Of a stretch of DNA of 64,000 bases, positions 38,181 through 51,999 are shown one piece after another. Within the stretch, counting starts at the first letter, position 1. Each line of letters starts with the position of its first letter. Source of the stretch: Hevea brasiliensis (taxonomy: Eukaryota > Streptophyta > Magnoliopsida > Malpighiales > Euphorbiaceae); the NCBI RefSeq assembly GCF_030052815.1, contig NC_079505.1, positions 62,307,309 through 62,371,308 of the forward strand, given 5' to 3'. The position numbers were made by a program, and so were the translations under genes. Below the pieces are notes generated by a model. It did no database searches. It was not told the origin of the DNA and worked only from the letters and a program-made list of their open reading frames with translations.

Positions 38181-39213
38181 TTTAATCATGATCTCTAGTC
38201 CACTCTAAGTCCATCAAAACAATCAATCTTATCCCTTCCTTAGGGCTGCCAAAATTCATGGTGTACATACACATAAATTTTATTCATTTAATTCACAAAT
38301 CCTTACTCATTTTAAGTCTCTAACATGGAATAAGAGAGATTTATGTATAAATAGGCACTAACCTCTTGTAGGGCAGAATTTTCCAAGCTTAAACTTCACT
38401 TTCTTTCCTTTTCTAGGCTGCCAAACACTTTAACAAGGTTGGGTTACCAATTTTAGTGAAGGGACTTAAGGGTTTTGGGGTAAGGTTAGAGAGATCTTTA
38501 AGCTAAAATGAAGAAAAGAAATGGAGGGCTTTCCTTGGCCATGGTGCGGCTGGAATGAGGGAAGAAGATGGCTGTTTGCTTTTTAATTTCTTTGGTCTTT
38601 ATTTTCTCTTTTATTAATTAATTAAATGGTTGTTCAAATGTAATTGGTGGGAACTTTTAAATGACATCATAATGATGTCATAATTTGCATTTTATTGTAT
38701 TTTTCTTTTCTTTTCTTTTCTACTAACTTTAAATTAATTTTTCATCAATATTAATTCATATTTTATGTCATAATAATTATTTACTCAACTGGACAAGTCG
38801 GCCTTGAAGGCGAAATGACCAGAATGCCCTCTGTTTGGCTTAACGGGTCAAAATTGTCTGTACCGATTGAAAAGTTTTTCTAAATATTTTCTTGGCATTC
38901 TAATGCCATAGGAACCTCAATGACCCTTCTCTGGAGTCCCAAAAATTATTTTATGAATTTTTCCCCGGGTCTAGGGCTCCTAGTTGCGAGAACTGCAACT
39001 TCTCACTAGGTTACTCATCGCTAGGGCACCGGCTCATTTAACTCAGTTATATTTTATTTCTAAAATTTTTACTAAATTTTTCTTATTAATATTTGAGTTA
39101 ATTATGGTTCCTCACTTTAGTTTAAATATTTTTCCGGATGTTCTAGCTATCCGGACCGACACTGGTCACCAGAACAGTAGAATGTACGGAGTTGCTACAG
39201 GGAGGGTGTTACA
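37481..39213 (-). mobile_element. Truncated S-family element (S2) in the 3' LTR of copia B
   Basis: The right end GGAGGGTGTTACA (39213) and the block before it (CCGGACCGACACTGGTCACC...) are the reverse complement of the start of S1 at 1665. The other end is missing, and with it part of the copia LTR, so no TSD is visible. A deletion after insertion explains this. There is no coding content; the short reading frames here lack family features. Confidence 0.7.
38131..38178. repeat. (AT)24 microsatellite
   Basis: An uninterrupted AT tract inside S2. Confidence 0.95.
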
Positions 39214-40148
39214 ACTGCTTTCATACTTGTACTGTGTATGGGTATATGGGCATGTGTTGGCTCCTACTAGTTATATATGGAGATAGGTGTTGATCAAGAT
39301 GGAATCTGTTCCTCTAAGTAAATAGGGATAAAATCTTATGTTCATTTAATTGTTCTTGATGTTTTAAGTTCCTAGCCAGTACAGATAGATTTAATCAGAA
39401 AAGAGTTTTTGATGAGAAAAATCTTTTTAATCAAGAACTGGAATTAAAAGAGAACATAATATTCATAGCAAATGGGATTTGACATAAACCATGACTCCAG
39501 CTCGAATTGGGATTTTGTAACAGAGAGATTCTAGTACATGGTAACATATGATTATAGGTTCATTTAAGGTAAACCTTATTACTAATTAGGTAGCCATTGT
39601 ATGCTATGCAAGATGTTAATCATGATCTATGAGGTGCATAAAATTATTTAGAGAAATCATTTATGGTAAGAAAGAGTTCTGATGATATTAAGAGTTGATA
39701 TCATATCTCATTGCCAATTAGTGATGAGCCTAGTAAGTCACACATATACGCAAGTAATCACCAAATTAAATATGATTTATTTAATTAATTAAAGAGTTTA
39801 ATTGATTAATTAAATAGGTTTGATTTGCAATTAGATTGCAAAGTCCCTAGCATGGCTTGAAATCAAAATCTAGGTTATTGGATGTATAGTATAAGTTAAA
39901 TTTATATTTAAAATGTTTAAATATGAATTTAATTAATGAGAAATAAATTAATAAAGATTAATTAATTAATTTATATTTAGAAGAAGAGAAATAATTATTT
40001 TGGGTTGAGAACTCAAAATTAAGACACATGAGTATTTTGGTCATTTCACAGGGTGACATGTGGCACCATGAGATGGTGAGACATGGCACTACACATAAGC
40101 TTGCCAAATATCTTTTAATCATGTAAGATGATTAAAGTCAAGATTAAA
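39214..40148 (+). mobile_element. Copia element B, 3' LTR, middle segment
   Basis: It resumes the LTR at ACTGCTTTCATACTTGTACTG and is colinear with 20070-21028 of the 5' LTR. It ends at the TTAAA target (40144-40148) of the next S insertion. Confidence 0.9.
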
Positions 40149-43100
40149 TATATCACCCCTATGTTTGGTAGTGGGTTCTACTATTCCGGTGACAGTGTCT
40201 GTCCGGATAGCTAGGATGCCTAGAATACACTTAGATATAGGTGAGGAGACATAAAATAATGAAATACAAGAAAAGAAAATACAAGAAAAATAAAGAAAAA
40301 ATAATAGCAATGAAATATAACCAAGTTAAACGAGAAGAGAACCATAGCGATGGGTGACTGCACCGGGAAGTTGCGGCATGGACTGTTGACTGGCCCTAGA
40401 CCGCGGGGAACCCTGAAAAATATTTTTAGGACTTAAATGAACATCTATTGAAGTATAAATATCATTAGAAATATCAAAGAAAAATTAAATAATTAGTACA
40501 AAGAAAAACGAGAAATCGAGAAAACGACAAAACTCAGTGTTACCGAAAAATCGGAAATATGACCTAAAGAGGGGCATTTTGGTCATTTGACACCTAGAGT
40601 TAGCTTTTGACCTAAATGTCCATGAAAATAAAGTGGTATTAAAATTTGAAAATTTCATGAAAAATGAAATTGGAATGAAATGTAATTAAGGGAAATTAAA
40701 GGGATAAAGTTTGGGATAATTAAAAGTTTAATTAAATTATTATTATTTTAAAATTAGTGGACCTTAGTGGGACATATATAAGCATATGAGACAAAGTGGA
40801 CAACCATATTTTATCATCTTCATCTCTTTAATTTCACTTTGCCGAATTCATTTTTCTTCTCCATGAAAACTCCATAGCCGGCCATGGAAGGAAGCTTCAT
40901 GCAATCAGCATCAAGCCAATTTCCACCCAAATTTCTTCATTAATCCTTGCCTACACACCTTGGGCAGCATATTGGTAGTAATTTTAAGGAGGTTTGGTGA
41001 GGTTTTGGTCTAGCTTCAAAAGTGGTAAGTGAGTGTTTTCAATTCTTGTTTCATTAAAAGTGTAACCAAGGTTGTGGGTAGTTAATTTGTGGAAGAATTT
41101 TTGAAGTTTGATATTTTAATGGAGATGTACATTTTGGCAGCCATGGAACTTCACTATGAACAACTTGTTCTTGCATGTAAATAGTGGTTTGAATGATGAT
41201 TTAAATGTTTGATTGTATTATACTTGAATTCCATGTGTAAGTTATGATTTGGAAGCTTAAAAAGTGAAAATGGCAATTGATGGGTATGTGTAAATTTGTG
41301 GCAGCCTCATGAAGAAGATTGAAGTGTTTGAGTTCATGAAATATTATTGAATTATGTTGTCATTGATGGCAGCATGTGTATATAAATAATTGTTTGAAAT
41401 TGGACATGGAAATGAGGTATGTTCATGTGGTTGAATTGTTGTAAATGGGACTTTAATTGTTGTCAATGGGACTTTAGAAAATTTTGTATTATAGTGTGTA
41501 TGTTGAGAGTGGTTACAAGCTGCCCAAATGACCAAAAATGTGAAGTAAAGTGTGTTAATGTTATGGTACAAACCAAAATTGGCATGGATGTGTAACTTGG
41601 TAAGTGTTGAATGTGTCCTTTGGTATGTGATGAAGAGTGTGTAGCAGGGCAGTGTGTGTTTTAGCTTAGAACCTTAAGTGTGTGATTCCAATTGGTATGA
41701 GACCAATTGAAGGTGAAACTAGGCACAAAAAGTGCCAACTTTCATGAAGGAAGCTTACCTAAATTCTGCCTAGAAGGTAACTTGAAAAATGACCAAATCC
41801 GGATTAGTGAATTGAAAGCCTGAAAATTGACCATTTGGGCAGCAGTTAGTGTTTTGGCCATAACTCACTCAAAACAAGTCCAATTGACCTGAAATTTTTA
41901 TCATGAATAGTTGAGACATATATCTACAATTCTTATGAAAACACCAAAGCCCAGAAATGGCCAGAACCAAGCCAAATAGCTTGCACAAGTTCAGGTACTA
42001 AAACTGGCCGAACCAAAAGTGACCTAAAAATGACCTAAGCCTACAAATTTAGTGCATTCTGTCCAGCATTGGTAAATTGACCATAACTTGGTCTACACAA
42101 CTCAGAATGACCTAAAATTTTACCTCGCGTGCAATAAGACATAGACCTACAAGTTTGTAGTTTGGATCGAAACCCGAAAACCGAGGGAACTAGGTCATCC
42201 AATTAGGTTAATTGAGTATACCGAAATCTGGCAAATTGCAATAAAATGCAATATATATGAAAATGAATTTGGTAACATGTACCAACACTAAAAGGCTATT
42301 AAATATGACATATTAGTAACATTAAACCTAATTCACCTAGAGTGTATCGAGGGTCAACATTTTAGGTTGATTAAGGAAAATAATAGAATTCAATAAATTA
42401 ATTATTAAGCCTTATTGTTAGAGACGGTTTAAATGAGTACTGAAACACTTCAAATTGTATGTTTCAGTTAGCAAAGACTCAGGGAAGGGCAAGGAAACAC
42501 TGAGTCACAGCCAAGAGGCATTTATCAGAGGTTTGTGCACAACTAGTTTTTAACTGATTTTGTTCTGAATATTTCATATGATTAAATGACATATTTTTCT
42601 TATGTATTATGTTTAACAAGGATTGGATTTAATTCAATTATTTTTGAAATTGTTATAATATGTATGAATTTAGCTTTGTGAAATGGTATTTTCACAAGTA
42701 TTAAGCATTGTTGTGGATTGAATAAATTATATTTTAGAAAATTGTAATAGAACATATTTTGAATTGTGAAGGGCAATTTTCATAGAAAAATACAAATTTA
42801 TGATTTGAATTGTGATGAGTATAAAATTATTGGATATTGGAATTGACTTTGAATCTAATTGTATTGTGATTTATGCTCACTAAAAGAATTATAATATTGT
42901 TTTATATCTCACTATAGATGCTTGACTAGGTTATTACCCGTCTCTCTCATTTATTGAGAAGACAATGGAGTTAGTTGTGTTTTGATTACCATGGTACATG
43001 CACAGGCTTAGATTCTCCTCTTATTAGAGGTTAGATCTAAGTTTTTTATATTATGGCCCTTTCGAAAGATTCATTATTGTGATGTGTACTGTGCACGATA

Positions 43101-44163
43101 ATTCGACCTCCCCGATCATAGGGAGTTAGAATCCGATTCGACCTCCCTGACCATAGGGAGTTAGAATCACCCCGAAGATGGCTCTTTCGGATTAGTCTTG
43201 CATAGTTAGTGAGATAAAGAATGATTTTTGAGATAAAGAATGGTTTTCGAGATAAAAAATGTTTTTTAAATAGTAAAGAATTGTTATTTCAATTATGATT
43301 TATGTATAATTGATTTTGTTGGAATTACCTTAAATGGTTAGTTATGATTTGATAAATTGAATTTCGTGATCAAAGTCATTTTATACAAATGATTTATATT
43401 ATTGGCAATGAATATTTTGAGTTGTGGAATTTGATGAGTATCCAGATTTCCAAATTATTTGCTGTAGTTTTTGTTAAGGTATATTGTACTATATTTTAAA
43501 TTATAGTTGTGCACCACTGAGTTCACCACTCAGCGATAGCTTTGTATGCTGTCGCAGGTGAAAAGAGCATAGAGCAATTGAGTAAGCTTCTTTGAAGACA
43601 CATTCAGATCAGCTCCAGGTATATCATAGGTATACCCATGTACACAGGTTTTGATGTATGCATATAATAATATATATGTAAATTATTTGAGCAGTTGTAT
43701 AAAAACTCTTGTAAAATATTTTTATATGTAATTAAATATAAATTATTGTAAATGAAAATTTGAGATTTCATTTACATAAATAGTTTTATAATATTAATGT
43801 TGAGTCTTGTAATCAATGAAATATTCTTTATGATAAGATTGGTTTGAAAGTGAATTGATTTGATTATTGAGATTTGAATTGTGAGTTGAAATGAAGTTAT
43901 TAGAGTTGTATTTGAGAAAACATGTTGGGAGTGTTTTCCTTTTCAGGTTTGAAGAACTGTTTTCTCAAAATACAGCAGGCACTTTGCTGAAATTTTGGAA
44001 AAAATTTTATAACACCAGATTTTAATCGATGATTTAAATTTCACGAAAATTGTTTTAAAATCTCTTGTAGTATATCTAATGGGTTATCGGTAGGCGAAGT
44101 ACGATAATTCATTAGGTGTATTACGGGATCATGTTACATCTTACGAGGGAGTAGGGTGTGACA
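40149..44163 (+). mobile_element. S-family solo LTR (S3), 4015 bp, TSD TTAAA
   Basis: Ends TATATCACCCC and GGGTGTGACA, flanked by TTAAA at 40144-40148 and 44164-44168. The empty site GATTAAATATAGGTTT is present in the paralogous LTR near 21024, which confirms the insertion point. It has the same orientation and end sequences as S1; the opening TG has become TA. A block at 43510-43560 (CACCACTGAGTTCACCACTCAGCG) has weaker counterparts in S1 (4318) and S4 (reverse strand, ~54480), possibly a conserved RNA-processing region. No coding region, PBS or PPT is seen. Confidence 0.8.
43098..43180. repeat. Two ~38-bp tandem units in S3
   Basis: ATTCGACCTCCC.GA.CATAG followed by GGAGTTAGAATC appears twice in tandem. 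Within each unit CTCCC and GGGAG can pair. Confidence 0.8.
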
Positions 44164-44809
44164 TTAAATATAGGTTTGACACTTGGCACAATGTGATTGG
44201 GTTAATTAAACCTAGAATCAATCAGAGGGTGACATGTGGCAAGAGTTTTAAGTAATGACTTAGCTATATAAGTGTAAGCATGAAAGAATAAAAACATAAG
44301 CTGCTATTCATCTCTTTGTGCCGCCACCCTTGGCTGCTCTTCCTTCTCTTCTTCTTCATCTCTCATCAATTCAAAGAAATTAGCAAACAATCTATTGAAT
44401 TAAAAAATACTAGAAATTATTTCTAGTGTCCTATTACATCTATAATCTCTCAAAAGGCAAAACTTGATTTTCTAATTCATAGAAAAAGATTTAGAAGCTG
44501 TTCAAGGGCTGCTATAGGAGATCTTGGTGTGGACAAGCTAGAGGAACAATATCTGGTGTCCTAAGGCACATCCCAAATGTGTTAAACATACTATAATACA
44601 TCAAAAGGTTAGTGTACTTATTTTTATCTAATCTAGGGTTCTAATAAATTAATCTAATTAATTCTAAAATCTTAAATAACAAATTTAGATCCAAAACATA
44701 TTAAAAGAGTTTTAATATGCTTGAATATTACATTATGCATGTGACCCTAAGTTAAAAATTTTTGAAATCAATAATATAAATTTGTGTTTTTCATACTTTC
44801 GCTGCTTCA
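44164..44809 (+). mobile_element. Copia element B, 3' LTR, last segment
   Basis: It starts with the TTAAA duplicate and carries TGACACTTGGCACAATGTGATTGG and the intact GCCGCCACCC site that element A used in the other LTR. It ends GCTGCTTCA at 44809 and is followed by CACCT (44810-44814), the TSD of B. Confidence 0.9.
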
Positions 44810-44814
44810 CACCT

Positions 44815-45083
44815 TGCATCTATTTCATATTCAAAAACAAACAGAAATAAATTCAGTGATTTTGAGGTCACTTGAAAATTCTTCCTAGTGTGAAAAGTTT
44901 TTTTCAGAGCTGCTCTAGTTGTTGCAACACTTAAAATGTGACTTGAGATGAGTTTCCCAACAAGAACACACTTTTGCCTTTCCTGATTCTGTTCCTCATT
45001 TGCAGTCAGTTGAAGAATAACTTCTTGACAGTTGAGATCTAGGCTCTATTGATTAAATCCGGCACTTTCTTTTCTAAGTTTTC
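44815..45083 (-). mobile_element. LINE, 5' end with start of ORF1
   Basis: This is the part of the LINE left on the far side of copia B. On the minus strand, after the putative TSD GAAAACTTA (45083-45075), come a short 5' UTR and an open frame encoding the first half of a DUF4283-type domain, with LVGKLISSHILSVATTR and FVFEYEID. The frame and domain continue exactly at 19575 once a single copy of the CACCT duplication is counted. This shows B inserted into a LINE that was colinear here. Confidence 0.8.
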
Positions 45084-45607
45084 CATAAGGTTAATTACTG
45101 AAATAGTTGGGCAAGAGTTAAGAAAAAGAAGAAAAAAAGGCTAGTAGAAAGTAAATGAAATGCAAGGTGAGTGGAAGAACTGTGGTAATAAGCAGTAGAT
45201 ATAGAGAAGATCGACGACAAGGATCACGCATTCACGAAGATGAAAAACTTCCCCAACAAAATTACGAACAAGGGGCTAAACCCCAAATAAAACTACCTAA
45301 GACCTCAATAGCTGGCAACTCATCAAGAGAGGGAAAGCGAGTTAGATGGGCATATGTGGAATCATAAATACTAAATTTTAAGTTGATACAATATTTTCTC
45401 CGTTTTAACCCGGTTGATTCGGCCGGCAGCGGATTATCGGGCGTCGGGTCATATAGATGTGCCGAACCGTTAATGAGAGAAAAGATTCAGGGCTCCGATT
45501 CACCGCTACTCCTATCCGCACCATATAACTCCACGTCACGCTTCTTCTTTCTTTCTGCTCCAAACGTTCAGAGGAACAACCAAAGAAGCCAATTACAATC
45601 TTCAACA
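45084..45607 (+). promoter_or_regulatory. Upstream region of RPL35 (promoter and 5' UTR)
   Basis: The 524 bases between the LINE end and the RPL35 start codon must hold the core promoter unless transcription starts inside the LINE. A CCACGTCACG element with an ACGTCA core lies at about 45531. No convincing TATA box was identified. An in-frame upstream ATG exists at 45473 and would add 45 residues. Confidence 0.4.
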
Positions 45608-46872
45608 ATGGCTTCTTCAACCATCTTCTCTTTCAATTTCAGGTTTTACCCTCTACATTCCCCTCCAACTGCACGACTCTCTTCTCTGTCTGCTCAGTTC
45701 CCGCCCTTCAATAAGTTGAACAAGTCACTCAGACTTAGTTCGACTCGTAGCATTTCTGGGTCTCTCTCCTTTTTCAGTCGAAAACCTTCTACTATCACTA
45801 CTCTCACTCAGAGGCTTCAATCTCTTACAGTTTCCGCCGCTAAAGGCTACAAAATGAAAACCCACAAGGTCAATCTCTCTGTCTTTTCGCTATGTGTATT
45901 GGGCTCTGGTGGTTTGAATTATTTTCTGTTCATCTTGTTGGCTTTTTAGGTTGAGTTGAATTTGGAGTGCTTTGGGCAATTTTTTTATTTTCAAATTTTG
46001 TTGATTATGAATTTGGTGAGGTTTTGTTTATAGGCATCAGCGAAAAGATTCAGGGTGACAGGCAGAGGGAAAATAGTTCGGAGGAGAGCTGGGAAGCAGC
46101 ATTTGCTGGCCAAGAAGAACACCAAGAGGAAATTACGACTCTCCAAAATGGTGGGTTCACTTCAAGTGCTCTCTTTGATTCTTTAAAAAATCCTAATTTT
46201 TTTTAGTTTAACTATTTTTCTATCATGATATATCTACATGACTGCATTGAATTTATGCTATTTGTTTTGGTTCCTTACACTATAGTGTTATAGAAGCTGG
46301 ATTCCTATAGAAAATATGATTAGTTCCTCTTGAAAGTAAATGCAATTTCTTCCATTCCCAACAGCAATATTAATCTTGGTTTTCTTACCACCATGAGCTG
46401 TTTTTTAATTTATCGAGTGATGATAAGATATGCTTATGTGACCAATGAAGTTGATGATGATTAAAACCTAAAATGACTTTGATGATTCCAAATAAAGAAA
46501 GTAAAGCTTGTATGCAGAAAGTGGATTTAACATGGTGGAAGCTTCTGATATTCGTGCTTGTGGCAGTTAAGATTCTGAGGCATGTAATCATGTATATTAC
46601 CCTTTAAAAATGAATTCGGTTATGAAATGTCATTATGGCAATAATTTGATCAAGTGAACATGAAAGAATTGAGTTTCACCATCTAGGGACATTAGACTAG
46701 TTGATAATAAATTTCATATTTTATTTCTAAGTTATCTTTAGGAAGATACGCATATGATTAAATTCAAAGTTATTATGGTGTTATATCATCTGTTATAATT
46801 GTTGGATCATGTTAGGTAGAAACCCTAACGACAGTTATTTCAGAGTTGAAATTAAAAGAACAGAAAATCAGA

Positions 46873-46921
<49 letters not shown>

Positions 46922-49900
46922 AATTGTAAGGAAGAAGATAATATTTCATTGAGAGTTTGAATGAATCTTTACAATATCTCACAGCCCTATTTATTGCCAC
47001 TTTCCCTCCAAAAACAACTGCCTAACTTTTGCTACAATTTCTCCAACAACCTCTAACAGAAAGCTACAACAGTTTCAACTACCATCACAACTAATTAATC
47101 ATTTCACTTATTCTTATACTTCCTTCTTCTGTACGTGACAATACCCCCATCTCGAGAACATTCTTGTCCCCAAGAATGTATGAAAGTGGGAAATTGGGCT
47201 TGGATGAATGACTGATCCTCCCAAGTAGCATCTTCTAATGGAAGATTAAACCATTTGACCAGTCCTTGAATTACAGCCTGACCATTCCTTGTAATGGTTC
47301 TAGTTTGTAAAATCTTCTCAGGGGCCACTATTATTTCATTCTCCAACATTTCGGGTAACTGTAATTGTGGCACAACATTGTCTCCAAGTTTTCTCTTGAG
47401 AAGCGAGACATGGAAGACAGGGTGAATAGCAGCACTAGGAGGAAGTCAGAATTTGTATGCTACGTTGCCAACCTTCTGCAGAATTTGAAATGGTCCATAA
47501 TACCTAGCAGCTAGCTTTAAATTCCTTCTTAAGGCAACAGATGTTTGTCTATAAGATTGAAGCTTTAGATATACCATATCCGCTACCTCAAATTCTTTCT
47601 CAACTCTACCCTTATCAGCTTGCTGTTTCATCCTGTTCCTAGCTTGCTCCAAATTACTCTTGAGAACATCATTCAACCGCTGCCTCTCGAAAAATTGGTC
47701 AACGGCTGAACTGGTGATGCAAAAGAAGGAATAGCAGTAATGATGGAGGGTAATAGCCATATAAGGCTTCAAATGGAGTCATTTTTATAGCAGAATGGTA
47801 TGAGGAATTGTACCACCACTCGCAAGTGACAACCATCAAACTGTGCTTTGGGATCTTGATGAGTCATGCATCTCAAATAAGTTTCCAAACACCGATTCAA
47901 ACGCCTGTTTGGCCATCACTTTGAGGGTGGTAAGCACTACTATAAGAAAGAGTAGTGCCCACCGCTTGAAAAATTCTTTCCAAAACACACTTGTAAATAC
48001 TTTATCTCGATCTCAAACAATTGTGACAGGGCACCATGAAGCTTATAAATGTGTTCTATAAAGACCCTCTACGAAGATGCAGAAAGGGATGAGCCAATCC
48101 GATGAAATGGCCATATTTTGTATACCTATCAACCACCACTAGGACAGATCCTTACCTCCACTTAGGAAGTCGCTCAATAAAATCCATAGTGATGTGCCGC
48201 CATGCTTGAGAAGGTATTGGTAAAGGCTGTAATAACCTGAGGGTAGCGGAAGTCATTCCCTTACATTTAGCACATTACGCACATTGTTGCACCCATTGCA
48301 AGACTTCAGATACATGCCAGGCCAATAAAAATGTCTCGCAGCCTACTATAAGAATTGTGAATGCCGAGTGCCCTCCCATAGCAATCACATGATACAATGC
48401 TATTAATTGCTTCCTCAAATTACCATGACAACCCACATACAATCTATTGTTGTAATACAACAGCCCTTGCTTCAAATGAAACTTGAAATGAGCCTTACTA
48501 TCCAAAGGAAGTTGAGTAATTAAATCTGCAGCCCTAGAATCATTAACATAGCTATTAAGGACATTAGCCATCCAAGTAGGAATGATTTCAGAATGAGCAA
48601 CATATAATTGAGTCACAGCAGAATGTGGCCTTCTAGATAAAGCATCACCACTCTATTCTCTACCGCTCTTTTATACAAAATTTTATAATCTAAACCCAAG
48701 AGTTTAGAAATACCTTTCTGTTGTAGGTTAGTGTGAAGTCTTTGCTCTAAAAGGTGCTTGATACTTTCATGATCAGTTTTGATGAAGAGGGGACCTTGCT
48801 CAAGGTAATGCCTCCATTTAGTGATAGCAAAAGTGATTGCCAAAGAACTCTTTGTCGATATCTGAAAGGCTTTGATTCCTAACCCCAAAAGCCTTAGAAA
48901 TATAGGCAATAGGGTGTCCATTTTGTCAGAATACAGCTCCCATACCATAGCTGCTAGCATCAGTTTCAATGATAAATGGTCGAGTAAAATTTGGTAATGC
49001 GAACAGGAGCGTAAGACATAGCTACTTTTAATGAGTCAAATGCTTGTCTAGTAACTTCATCCATTGAAAGTTGTCCCTCTTTAATAAATCTGTAAGAGGC
49101 TTACTAATCACCCCATAATTTCTAACAAACTTCTGTAATACCTCACAATCCCAAGAAACTCCTCAATTCCTTGTGAAGTTGGATAAGGCCAAGCTACCAT
49201 AGCCTCAATTTTGTCCGGATCTGTAGATACTCCTTTATCTCAAATAATATGCCCTAAATAATCAACAGAATTTTGACCAAAAGAGCACTTAGACATTTTA
49301 GCAAAAAGTCTGCTCTTCCAACACCTTAAAAACAGATTCTAAATGCTGTAAATGGGATTCTAAATCAGGGCTGTAAATGAGTATGTCATCAAAAAAAACC
49401 AGAACAAACTTCCTTAAAAATGGTTGGAAAATTTGGTTCATGAGGGCTTGAAAGGTGGCAGGGGTATTGGTCAACCCAAAAGGCATGACTGTGAATTCAA
49501 AATGTCCATGGTGGGTTTTAAATGCGCCTTGGGAATATCAGAGGATCCATTCGAATTTGGTGATATCCAAATTTAAATCCATCTTAGAAAACATTTTTGC
49601 TCCATGTAATTCATCCAATAGATCATCTATGATAGGAATAGGAAATTTATTCTTAATGGTGTGGTCATTCAACTTTACGTAATCAACATAAAATCTCCAA
49701 GTGCCATCCTTCTTCTTAACCAATAAAACAGGGGAAGAAAATGGATTAGTGCTAGGTTGAATAACTTTGGAATTCAACATTTCAGTCACCAACTTTTCAA
49801 TCTCATTTTTCTGATAATGGGGATACCTATAAGGTCTCACATTTATAGGTTTAGTATCAGGTTGTAATGGAATATTGTGGTTATGACTTCTAAAAGGGGG

Positions 49901-51951
49901 TAAGGAAGTAGGTTCAGCAAAAACTTGAGGGTATTTATGAATAACTTTCTGAATATCAGGGTGAATATTACCTCTGTTAGCTGCAAACAGAGTAGTAGCA
50001 GCAACAAAATGAATTCCAACAGCCTGCTCTATCAAATTAACACAGAATAATGGAGACTGGAAATCATTTCCCTTCCTATGCAACAACTGCTGCAAGGAAT
50101 TACATTCTTGAAGGCTACCAGGTTCCATCCCCTCTTTAATCCCTTGCAAAGTAACTAAAGTATCCCCCTTTTGAAATGAGATTTGCAATCCCTTGAAATC
50201 AAATAAAATTGGACTCACACTTCTCATCCAATCTACTCCCAATATAACATCAAATCCACCCAACTCCAAAAGTCTCATAGGAAAAGAGAAACATTGGTTC
50301 TGAGTGTGCCATTGAAATGAAGGACACATTGTAGAACTTAGTAATTTCCTTCCATCAGCTACAATAACCATTGACACAGGTGCTTGCACCACTGGAAGTT
50401 TTAAATCTTTGGCCACTTTTACATCCAAGAAACTGTTAGTGCTCCCACTATCCACCAATATAACTAATTGTCTATCCTTATGTCTCCCCACCACCTTAAT
50501 TGTGTCTACACCTTGACTGCCTTCCATAGCATGAACTGATAGAGTCATTTCTGGTTGTCCTTCCCCAATTTCCTCACCTTCTACCATTTCTTGATACTCT
50601 TCCTCCAATTTTTCCACTCCTTGTTCCTCCAACTGAATGGCCATAGCAGTCTTAGATTTACACTGGTGACCAGGGAAGAACTTTTCCCCACATCTGTAAC
50701 AGGGTTTGGACTGTCTACTTGCTGCTGGAGTTGGAAGCAAACCTGGTTTAAACAAAGGTTGAGGTAGTGAATTACTACTGGTAGCAAAAGAGGACTTAGC
50801 AGTGGTTGCAGAATGTTTTTGGCTGTGGTTGTTATCATTTGGAGGTTTTGGTGGATAAGAAAATGGTTGAGAAATTTTATAGGATTGGTTTGAAGAAAAA
50901 GATGCAAAATTAGGCTTATAAGCACTATTATACCCAGATCTTGGTAGAGAAAAGGCTTTACTATTACATAGCATCCACTGCTCTTGTAGTCTAGCTGCTT
51001 CAAAAGCATGAGCTAGGGTTGTAGGCCTAACCATTCTCACCATTGGCCTAATTTCATCCCTCAATCCTCCAATGAATCCAGACAAAAAATAAGCTTCCCC
51101 TAAATCAGGCATAAACCTCTCCATTCTTACCCTAAGATCCTCAAACCTATCTTGATATTCCCCAACACTACCCTCTTGCCTTAGTCTCATAAACTCCTCA
51201 ACTACATCCTCAAAACCTTGTTCTCCAAATCTATTGCATACTGCTATCTCAAATTCTTCCCAAGACCCACTAATTTTAGACTTATTCCAATTTTGAAACC
51301 AAGAGTCAGTTCTTCCTACCATATACAAGCTTGCTATTCCCACCATCTTATCTTTAGGAACCCTAAAAACTTCAAAGTACTTGAAACACTTCCTAACCCA
51401 AGCCCTTGGCTCACTCCCATCAAAAGTTACTAATTCAATTTTAGGCAAAATCTTTTCTGACCCCACTGATTCCCTAACAGAATCAGAACTACCCTGATCT
51501 CTAGAATGAAGATTTAGAGTTTCCTTTGGAGTTGTTAAAGAATTCTTACCTATCACTCCATTGGAATCAGAGTTGATGATTTCCTTCCCTTTTTCCCCAA
51601 AAAACCCTAGCATTAGGGTTTCCAATCTTCCCACAGCAGTCTCAATTGCAATTTTATTCTCGGCAGCATCTTTCTTGATTCCTTCTTGTAACTTCTTGAA
51701 GTCCTGCTTCAGAATTTCCATTTCCTTCCTGGTCTCCCGAGATTCCCCTTGCAACAAATCCAACCTTTCTTCCATTTGTGCCATCTTAACAGCATCTTGA
51801 CCCACCACTGCTGATTTAGTCATGATTTGCGACACCAAGGAACCAGATTGCAAATGAACCTACCCAGTTTTCAGGCTCTGATACCAAATGTTAGGTAGAA
51901 ACCCTAACAACAGTTATTTCAGAGTTGAAATTAAAAGAACAGAAAATCAGA

Positions 51952-51999
<48 letters not shown>

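Noticed and set aside
40144..44173. S3 as a Mutator-like DNA transposon with a 9-10-bp TSD (ATTAAATAT.)
   Set aside because: The longer match can be read here, but S1 and S4 give clean 5-bp duplications with TG...CA ends, and a 5-bp TTAAA reading of S3 aligns its ends with theirs.
45155..45367. Small reading frame just upstream of RPL35 as a gene
   Set aside because: No recognisable domain, unusual composition, and it overlaps the presumed promoter.
45473..45607. N-terminal extension of RPL35 from an in-frame upstream ATG
   Set aside because: The added 45 residues do not look like a transit peptide, and the downstream MASS start fits the family's length and style. It remains possible, but less likely.
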